From Litsea cubeba (lineage: Eukaryota > Streptophyta > Magnoliopsida > Laurales > Lauraceae), in assembly GCA_012931725.1 (NCBI GenBank), contig CM022946.1, positions 53,142,999-53,206,998 of the forward strand: a stretch of 64,000 nucleotides of DNA. The letters run 5' to 3'. This document shows positions 56,457-64,000 of the stretch, in pieces; positions within the stretch are counted from its first letter, which is position 1, and every line of letters starts with the position of its first letter. The notes beneath the pieces are model-generated. The model was not told the origin of the DNA, did no database searches, and saw nothing but the letters and a program-made list of their open reading frames with translations. The position numbers and the translations under genes are program-made.

Positions 56457-59093
56457 TGATGGACCGCGCCCCGAATGCTCGAGTTCCTACCGAGGTCGGC
56501 GGACGTGGGAGTCCGTTTGGTTCCGACCCTTTCGTAACCGGGAGGCAAGGGGCGTGCATCAACATTTCTTTTTTTGTGTGGGTGTGCCAGATTTTCTATT
56601 TTACTTGGAATTGCAAGTGGTGATCCGGAGATCAACCTTCGCAAGTAAAAAGGAAATCAACTTCTTTCAAGTTTTCCATTGCACATATATTTAAGAAAAG
56701 AGACATTTTTCTTAGTTTGCCGTGAAAGGCGATTTTTTTTGGCATTTATAGCCGATTTTGGCGTTTATAGCCGATTTTTGGCATTTATAGCCGATTTTGG
56801 CGTTTCTAGCCGATTTTGGCGTTTATAGCCGATTTACAATCCTTATCAATAATGAAAGACAAGAGTTGTGATTTTTGTCTCTTTTGAAAAAATACAAACT
56901 ACAATGAAAAGCAAGAAAAGGAGGATCTAACTTCTCAGGAGATTGTGGGGGACCCGTTTAGATTGACGGTCGCAAGCCATATGTGGGCTTCGCCATCATC
57001 CATGCAGATGAGAACAGAGGATGCTATTGATTCGCTTGGCTTGGCTATAACCTCAGGCTTTTAGAAGGCAAAGACCAAAAGGAGGTCCTATGTCCAATAA
57101 AAAGCCGAGTAGACGGGCTGAAAAGCCACATCTAAGCCATTGGAGGCAGGAGGAGAAGGCAAGGACCTTGGGGGGGGGGGGGGTACCCCCCAAGGGACTT
57201 TTGTCACCTTGTTGCGGTGGCTGGTGTAGAACTTCCGCAGAGTTTTCTCTCTTTTTCCTTTCTCTGGATTTCTGTCTGTGTGTTTGTGCTTTTTTCTCTG
57301 ATGTTTCTGATGATTTTTCTTTTTGGAGAGCTCTCCTATTTATAGGCTTTTAGGTAGCCATTTAGGAGGGTTTATGAGCCTTGATTGTCATAAAGCTACA
57401 TAAAGGGAGGAGTTACAAAATTGAATTGTTTATTTTGTAACTCCTTTTTCTTGGCTTCTGATTGGCCGGAGGAGATTGAGGGCATTTAATCGCCTTTAAT
57501 CGCCATGATGGGAGGAGTTTCATGGGTTAAATGCCATGAATCTCTTGACTTGTAACTCCCGAATGCTTGCTTCTAATTGGGCCGTCCAAAGAAATGGATT
57601 AATGACTGTAATAAAGCTAGTCAATTAATCGCATTAAGTGGTCGCCGAGCAGCTGAAGAGTCGCGGGCCGTGCCACGTCTTTTGGGATTCTTCAGTCGAT
57701 GATCATCGATGGATCTTCATGTAGATCGACATCAGATGATCATGTAATTTCAGGTGTTTGTTGCCAACAGCGGGTCGGTGCCATCTGTCCTGTCGATTTC
57801 TCGATCGGTCGGGTAGAAAGCACACTTTTTTTTGGTTGACCGGGTGTCGATCGATATTGTTTTCGATACTCTTGATGATTGACCCGTGTTTTGGACGGAT
57901 GTCAGAGGACTTGGTGTCTCAAAAGCATGAATTTTGGAAAGTACCAGAGGCTGGGCTCTTCGAATCGCGAAAAAAACGGCGAAAACCGGGGTTTCCGGGG
58001 CCTTCCCGGCGACCCCGGGTTCCAAGGTCGCCGGCGACCCTGGCCCAGGGTCGCAGGGGTCTGCGACCCTGGGGGGGTTTTCCCTCTTTCGTGTCCCGTT
58101 TTGTGTCCGTTTTTGCTGTTTTTCGATTCTTTTTTCTTCTGTACTTTTCCTTGACATTTTGACCATTTATTGGCCTAATTTCTTTGTAGGAAACCTGATG
58201 AGAATCCTTGCATTTTATTTTGCAAAGCTTTCAATTTCCTGAGAAAGCCGAAGACTTTGTCGCGCAGAGCTGCCGATTTTCCGTCAGAAGCTGAAACTGG
58301 GTCAAACGATGTCGGAATGACCTGAAATTTGGTGTGAAGCCTCCTGAGCAATAAATAAGACCAACCATAGGCTTTTGTTTGAGTTTTGAAGCCTTTTGGG
58401 GTCCTATCACCTGTAGACTTGCTTTTTGTCGCGATGAAAATGTCGCGGTTTGATGTGCGGTCAACCGATGTCCGATTGACTTGAAATTTGACAGGGAACC
58501 TATTGGAGTCATTTGAAGATGATCCATAGGCTCTGTCTTGGAAACCATGGTCCCGGAGAGCTTTGCCGCCGAGAGGCCTGATTTGGCTTCCGAGCGTCAA
58601 ACTATGGTCAGATGTTGTGGAAATGACCTGAAATTTGACGTGTAGCCCTTTATAAGCATTTTGAAGCCGTCCATGTGCTCTATCTGATGAGTAATGGCCT
58701 CGGTGGTTCTCGCCGCCGAGAGGCTTGATTTAGCTGTTCGAGGGTTGATGTAGGGTCAAACGTTGTCGGTTTGACTCGGAACTTGACGTGGAGCCTTTTG
58801 GAAGTATTTTGAGACTATCCATCGGCCCTGATCGAAGATTTGGTGTCTCCGATGCTTTTGCCGCCGAGAGCTCCTTTTCGGCTGTCTGAGAAGCGAAGTT
58901 AGGCCAAATGATTTTGAAATGGCCCGAAACTTCTTGTGTACTCCTCTTTTGGCTGTCTGGAAGAATCTTGCAGTTTTTGTTTGATTCTGACAAGATTTGA
59001 TTTTGGAAGCAGCATTGCCTATTTATGGCAGGTTGCGACTTCATGTAGCTCTTTGGATCTTGAAGAGGCAAAGTGACATTTTTGGTGTCAACA
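56457..59093 (-). repeat. Element 4 3' LTR (about 2.64 kb)
   Basis: Inverted relative to element 3's LTR; starts TGTTGACACC (59093) and ends GGTCCATCA (56457). TATA box at 57344-57337 on the minus strand. It shares all internal landmarks of the partner, with different copy numbers in the short repeats and a longer G run. Confidence 0.85.
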
Positions 59094-59330
59094 AATGCCC
59101 CCTCGAGGTAGAGCGACGAGTTGCTTAACTTTTGTAGTCGATGTGCCTCGAAGAGATTTTCGAAGGAGAGCCTGTGACTTGACCAAGAGTCTTTGAGCAG
59201 TCTTTCTTTTTGGTATTTGTAGCCTTTTGAGCTTCCAGGGGAATTTTATGGTAGTGAAAGGGATCACGTACCATCTCGAGGCAAAGTTTTGAAGATGACA
59301 TCAGGGATGTGGATTTGGGTTTTGACCTTG

Positions 59331-59560
59331 TGACCTAACAGGCTATATGTGGCAGGTTAGGGGGTCGGGTTTGGTTTTGATCGTGTGACCCAACAAGCTG
59401 TATGTGGAATGTTGGGGGATCAATTTTGGTTTTGATCTTGTGACCTAACAGGTTGTATGTGGCAAGTTAGGGGATCAGGTTTCGGTTTTTGGTTTTGGTC
59501 TTGTGACCTAACAGGCTGTATGTGGCAAGTTAGGGGACCAGGATTTGGTTTGATTTTTTG
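59331..59560 (+). repeat. 55-62-bp tandem repeat, four units
   Basis: TGACCTAACAGGCTGTATGT-type units begin at 59331, 59386, 59441 and 59503. They lie close to the LTR in the element's 3' untranslated region, the same position as the 105-bp array of Tat1. Confidence 0.8.
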
Positions 59561-59732
59561 TGGAATGTCAATTTCAAGATTTTGGCTCAATTTGGTAGAT
59601 GAGGCTGGATTGTTTGATTTTGGAAGCTCATGGGCTTGGAATTTTCTTTTGTATGGTTCAATTAACTCAAAAGAGGCATGGAACCATTTTTGTATGCTCT
59701 TGGTAAGAGGGATTTCTCTTTGACTAAAACCC

Positions 59733-59736
<4 letters not shown>

Positions 59737-59768
<32 letters not shown>
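59737..59768 (+). repeat. Poly(T) tract (about 32 T)
   Basis: Uninterrupted T run. It is followed (59830-60060) by degenerate AAGAATATCT / TTTCTTTTGGGA repeats leading to the TATA box at 60131. Confidence 0.95.
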
Positions 59769-59769
<1 letters not shown>

Positions 59770-60130
59770 TGCCTAGGTGGTCAAACCTGGCTCATATGGG
59801 CTAACCCATGGGACCTTAAGCTTTTGAAATGGCTTAGATCTCATATGGTGTCATTTTTGTAAAGAATATCCAAAAATATCTCATTTGGATAGAGAATATC
59901 TAAGAATATCTTTACTTGGAGAGAATCTCTCATGATCCCTTTATTTTGGGATAGGATATCTCAAGATATCTTTCTTTTGGGAAAGAATCCGTCATAGATT
60001 TCTTTTTGGGAGAAAATCCTTCAAGATATCTTTCTTTTGGGAAAGAATCTTTCTATCTCTTTCTTTTGGTAAGGTACTAATTAGTAACACTTACCTCTTT
60101 CTTCTTTCCTTCTTTGGTTTGCTCTCCTCT

Positions 60131-60138
60131 ATAAAAGC
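60131..60138 (+). promoter_or_regulatory. TATA box of the element 4 antisense gene
   Basis: TATAAAAG in CTCCTCTATAAAAGCAAGG, 126 bp upstream of ATG 60257; good spacing for a plant promoter on the + strand. Confidence 0.65.
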
Positions 60139-60299
60139 AAGGAGAAGGTTGGATCTCTTGCTCTATTACTTTCTTTTGCAATAATCTCAAGAGGGCTTCA
60201 GACCAAGAGCTTTTCTTCTTCAAGATCTTCAAGACTTTTCTTCTTCTTCTCCATCAATGGCTTCAAGTAAGTTCCCTTTTCAAGAAAACTCCATTGTAG

Positions 60300-60715
60300 G
60301 AAAAAATAAAAAGTTCTTTCTTTTCTTTTTTTTTTTGTTGTTTCTTTCTTTTTATTTTCTTTTTTTTCCACGTGTTTTCCTTTTTTTTTCACACGTTTTT
60401 TCTTTTCTTTTCTTCTTTCTCTTTTTTTTTTCATGTTTTTTTTTTTTTGTTTGTGGGCCGTGCGGACAGATCCGTACGGATCTGGCCGTACGGCCACGTG
60501 GCCTGTGGGCCAGCCCTCTTTTTTTTCCTTTTTTCTTCTTTTTTTTTCTTTCCCTCCCTTTTTTTTTTGAGAGAGTTTCTTTTCTTTCTTTTTTTGTTTT
60601 CTTTCCCCTCTTTTTTTTTTTTGAGAGAGTTTCTTTTCTTTCTTTTTTTGTTTCTTTCCCCTCTTGTTTTTAGAGAAAGTTCTTTTTTTTTTTTTTTTTG
60701 CTCATCATGATAATG
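60300..60715 (+). repeat. Pyrimidine (T/C) low-complexity tract in intron 1
   Basis: Almost pure T/C over about 400 bp, which creates long Phe/Leu-rich ORFs that are not genes. It is interrupted once, by a GC-rich palindrome chain at 60467-60503. Confidence 0.9.
60467..60503. repeat. Chain of three overlapping perfect palindromes
   Basis: CAGATCCGTACGGATCTG (60467-60484), GGCCGTACGGCC (60484-60495) and GGCCACGTGGCC (60492-60503) are each perfectly self-complementary and overlap. Confidence 0.95.
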
Positions 60716-63700
60716 CATTTTTTTTTGCAAACCAAGATGTTCATGCATGCATTCAATTGTAAATTAAATTTGTAGCATGATTTGATAGCATACCTGAAAG
60801 TTTTCGCAAGTTTGGGAATTTGGAGCTCCGCAGTGATGTTGAGCCCTTCCTGATTTTGCGGAGACTTTGAGGTTTCGAAAGTTTGGAGTTTCGGAGCTCG
60901 CAGCGATGTTGACCCCCATCTTCAAGCTTTCTTATTTCTTTCGGGATAGTTCATTTTCTTCGGAATTGCCCCGTCATCATGTCAAAATTTCGCCAGATTT
61001 TTTTAGCGAGATTCTGTCATTTTGATGTTTTGATCTTTTTCTTTTCCATCCTTTTCAGGTGGTTCCTCCAGAGCGAACAAGGGTAAAGAGCCTGCTACAA
61101 GCGTACCTCGTCGATCTTCTAGATCTTCTAATCCGGCCATTCAGCAGGCTTTTGAGAAGGTCCAGTATGTTGAGAGAAATCTGGAAGAGTGCGACTCCCT
61201 CAACAGAGATGAGATGAGGCAGCGACTGATCGCTCTCAAGGGAGAGGAGTTCTATAAGATCATGGTAAGCAGTTGTCCATGGGTGATGGAAGATCAGAGC
61301 GTTTTGCCCAAGCCTACCTTCTTCTTTGGTGATGCAGTCCCTGATGACATGACATACCAGAGGAGATGTTTTCAGTTTTCTTTCACAGCAGATGGTGAGA
61401 AGAAGACTGTTGCTACCCGGTCGACGTTTGATCGAACCGTCTCGATTCTGAGCCTTGCCCCCACGTGCCCTAAGAGGGAAGATCCTCCAAGTTGGGTGAG
61501 AAGGACAATGTAATCAAGACCGGGGTTTTTGTTGGCGGTTCTCCTGGATATACGGAGAGGTCGCCTGTTGACATGGACCTGTTGATGCCATCCAACGGCT
61601 ACCAGGGCTCTGATTATCCGTCGGTCGATTTTGACCGGTGGGCCTTGGTATTTTTCAGCGGTGACGGCAGCAATTGGATCAAGCCTTTCCGACTTCGTGG
61701 CCGCTTCAATGCTGACTCCGAGTGGAAGTCGTGGACTGATCACGTCCTGCTGATTGGTGGCGCCGTTTTGAAGGAAGCCGGGATTTTTGATGCGGTCCGC
61801 GCCTTTAGGGAGACCGTGATCTTTTCCGACGAGGCCTTCATGGCTATGCTGGAATCATTCCTCCCCCAAACCAATACCTTCGTTGTGACGAATGGTGAGA
61901 TTGGTTTTTCTTTGAAGGAGCTGAGCGCCATTACTGGATTGCCCATCCTCGGCAAACTCTATGAGGAGTTTATGCCGATTGACAGCGTCCTCGAGGGGCA
62001 GTCTGAGGAGTTCAGGCTTCTATACTTTCAGCTTGTCGCCTTCTATGATTTTTTGAAGGAGAAGGAGGGTTTGAAAGTTAGATCCAGCAGTTGGAAGAGT
62101 TTTAGCTCTTCATTCCCCAACTTTTTGATAGCAGGGAGTCTTCTGATAGCGTGACCCAAGAAGTCGGAGCTCAGGATCCAAGTTCAAAGAAGATCTTGAC
62201 CATGCAAGAAGAGTTGAGAGATTTCTGTGCAAGTACAAACGCCATATGTCCTGACATTGCACTGCGGAGAGATCTCGCTGTTTACCTCACTTATTGGCTT
62301 GGTGAGGCTATTTTTGCTGGAGGAGATGGAACGCACATCAGGCCGCATTGTATTTTCCCGGCTTGTCAGATGGCGTTTGGAGAGCAGCTTGCTTTGGTGC
62401 CAGCTCTTTACTCTTACTTGTGTACCGAACTGCAGGCTGCTGCTTTTTTGGTTCGGCTTGGGCTTCCTATGAATAGGGTATTTTCAGCCCATATCTTTTA
62501 TTCGTGGTATGTATACCACTGTCCTGGCTTCCATCGGCTGGGTGCTGCACAGGATGATGATCCTCTGATGATTCGACTGGCTAAGGGCAAAGCCGTGTCC
62601 GAATCACTTTTGTTGGCCCGCATGAGGATCCGACGGTTCAGGGATGTCGAGATGGGGCAATCTTCAGTAAAGCTTTAATCCGGAAGTTGCGGAAGAAGCT
62701 TTTGATTTTGGTGCCTCCCGAGACTCTACCAGGGCGGGGTCGGGAAGGCAATTATTCCTTGACAAATGCAGAGAGAGAGTGGCTTTTTAGCATACGTGTC
62801 GGCACGATGGTGTATCGCAGACATCTTTCGTCGACATCCAGCCGTATGTACCCTCGCTTTGCTTTGCCAGCTGGGCTTTTCTCAAGGCGTTGTTGGAGCG
62901 CCTCAAGCATGGTGAAGCGCTTTGGAGGCTTACAGGAAGAAATGCATGGGCTTTCTATAGTGCTGAAGACACTACAGCCATGATTTCTTATCCTGTGTTG
63001 CTGACTTCCCGGACTGCCGGCTTTGCGAAGTGGTTCGCGGAGAGCTTTTCGGCATATCGGGGGCTTTCCAAGAAGGAGCTTGATGTGAAGCTGGCATCTG
63101 GAAAGGGCCTTGGAAAGTCGGATGGCATCCGGCGAGAGGAAGTTTGGGCCTTCCTTTCTGGAGAGAAGCACAAGATAGGCTTTCTCGGTGACCAGGGCGT
63201 CATTGGTTCTGAAGCTGTTCGAGAAATACCTGATGAGGCTTTGGAGCAGCTAGAACAGGAGGAAGCCGAACTTGGCTTGGATGCAAGCGCACAGAGGCAA
63301 GCTTCCGTGGAGTCTACTGGCAAGAGTAGACATCCAGTGAGGAGTCAAGTGGGGCAGGTTCCTCTAAGAAGCGACCGCCGGGTAAGAGGGGGAGGAGTCA
63401 TCATCAGCAGCAGGGGCAGCATGAGGACTCTCCTACTTGGAAGTTCCTCTTACTATCGACGAGGATGTGCCAGTGGATGCTGACGAGCCTCCAGAGAAGA
63501 GAAGCCGAGAAGAAGAGACCGTTGGTGAAGGTATGATTCTTCCTTTTTCTCTTTCCATGGGATTTTTTTTTCATGTTCTGATTTGCTTCTTGTTTTCTGC
63601 TTTTCTTCTTTTTTTTTTTTTTTTAGCAGAGGAAGACTTGGTGATGCCTGAGGTCCCAACCGATGAGGTGGTGATGGATCCTGTTGAGGCACCTGAAGAA

Positions 63701-64000
63701 GAACCGAGGGACTCTGGAGTAATCCAGAATCTCCAATTGGTACGACTTCTTTTGCTCTTTTTTTTTTAGTTTGTGACTTGGTTTGCTAACATTTTTTTTT
63801 GTCAGCTGACTTGCCACAGGGTTCTGATGACTTTGAACCATCGATGGACGCAAATGTTGATGATGCTTTCGATGAGTTCATGGAGGAAGAGAGTGTTCCG
63901 CCAGTCGTCGAAGAAGGTATTTTATAGTAATAACCCTGATAATGATTTTCAAACAGGATTATATTCATACCTTTTTGTGTTTCTTTGGCAGGTTTTGAAG

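Larger units (their letters stand above)
19532..64000 (+). mobile_element. Tat2: decayed Tat-lineage element hosting the nested stack (right end outside window)
   Basis: The 5' LTR starts TGTGCGGGG at 19532 and, after removal of the 20219-38987 insertion, ends at 39073. A primer-binding-site-like sequence and a gag-pol frame follow to 46507. The element is interrupted four times: in the LTR, in integrase (43986-45793), and at the integrase C-terminus by element 3, which itself contains element 4. The 3' part and 3' LTR are not in this window, so TSD and age cannot be read. Homology of LTR and gag to Tat1 makes the two members of related families. Confidence 0.85.
56457..64000 (-). mobile_element. 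Element 4: reverse-oriented relative of element 3 (5' part outside window)
   Basis: Its 3' LTR (59093 down to 56457) ends in element 3 protease. The polypurine tract reads CTCGAGGGGGCATT on the minus strand just upstream of TGTTGACACC, which fixes the orientation: the interior lies to the right. The interior visible here holds a tandem repeat near the LTR and a + strand (antisense to the element) multi-exon gene, the same plan as Tat1. The far LTR should be followed by the TSD CCTAT (56452-56456). Confidence 0.8.
60257..64000 (+). pseudogene. Plant-mobile-domain-like antisense gene of element 4, frameshifted, truncated by window
   Basis: Exon 1 is ten bases (60257-60266, MAS plus one base); a 792-bp intron (GTAAGT ... 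TTTTCAG) joins it in phase to 61059. The protein then reads through KPTFFFGDAVPDDMTYQRRC. After a frameshift near 61490 it continues RFNADSEWKSWTDHVL and GEIGFSLKELSAITGLPILGKLY, like the plant mobile domain (PF10536) found in Tat elements and in host genes. Further frameshifts lie near 62110-62150, 62670, 62800-62880, 63330 and 63440; some could be unrecognised introns. The C-terminal acidic tail is on short exons: to 63530, 63627-63739, 63820-63916, and 63992 onward, with introns in matching phase. Unlike the Tat1 antisense gene, this copy looks dead. Confidence 0.6.

Noticed and set aside
46508..59093. One foldback transposon with 2.6-kb terminal inverted repeats
   Set aside because: Each arm has LTR ends and its own TATA box facing a different way, and a polypurine tract lies outside the right arm. 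Two nested elements in opposite orientation fit better.
60257..60710. Phe-rich ORFs in the T/C tract
   Set aside because: Low-complexity translation of a pyrimidine run inside an intron.

Overview
This is plant nuclear DNA made almost entirely of transposable elements. I find no complete host gene and no tRNA or rRNA gene. The evidence is: 5-bp target-site duplications (TSDs) around TG...CA long terminal repeats (LTRs); Ty3/gypsy gag-pol domains with the CX2HX4HX4C knuckle and dual RNase H typical of the plant Tat clade; hAT- and Mutator-like elements with 8- and 9-bp TSDs; and plant-type GT-AG introns. The species cannot be fixed from sequence alone; an angiosperm is likely.

Layout. 1-1209: unassigned repeat-like DNA with a cluster of CGCTCGAGCG palindromes. 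1215-10860: a complete, young Tat-like LTR element (here 'Tat1', TSD GTTGG). Its gag has two stops and most of pol is deleted, but it carries an intact four-exon antisense gene of about 764 codons. 10866-19531: older intergenic DNA with a LINE remnant, a Mutator-like element (12686-14533, perfect 9-bp TSD), a hAT-like element (17334-18444) and MITE candidates. 19532-64000: one nested stack built on a second Tat element ('Tat2').

Nesting in the stack. Tat2's 5' LTR is split by a chromovirus (Del/Tekay-like) non-coding element at 20219-38987 (TSD GGTTC). That element has three ~3.8-kb LTRs (A, B, C) and two ~2.27-kb internal regions, and its LTR-A is itself split by a reversed solo LTR (21838-24658, TSD GTGGG). 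Tat2 gag-pol follows (39121-46507). It has 13 in-frame stops, is interrupted in integrase by a 1.8-kb solo LTR (43986-45793, TSD GACCT), and is cut at the integrase C-terminus by 'element 3' (46508-56456, + strand: LTR, repeat-rich leader, gag, protease). Element 3 is interrupted in protease by 'element 4' (56457 to beyond the window, - strand), which has the same LTR family. Element 4 carries a decayed multi-exon gene, antisense to the element, resembling the plant mobile domain family.

How the parts work together. Tat1 cannot encode pol, so if it moved recently it used enzymes from elsewhere, while the gene it keeps intact is the antisense one. A second theme is clusters of short CpG-rich palindromic words in unrelated elements, whose copy number differs between LTRs of a single element (4, 3 and 2 in LTR-A, B and C).
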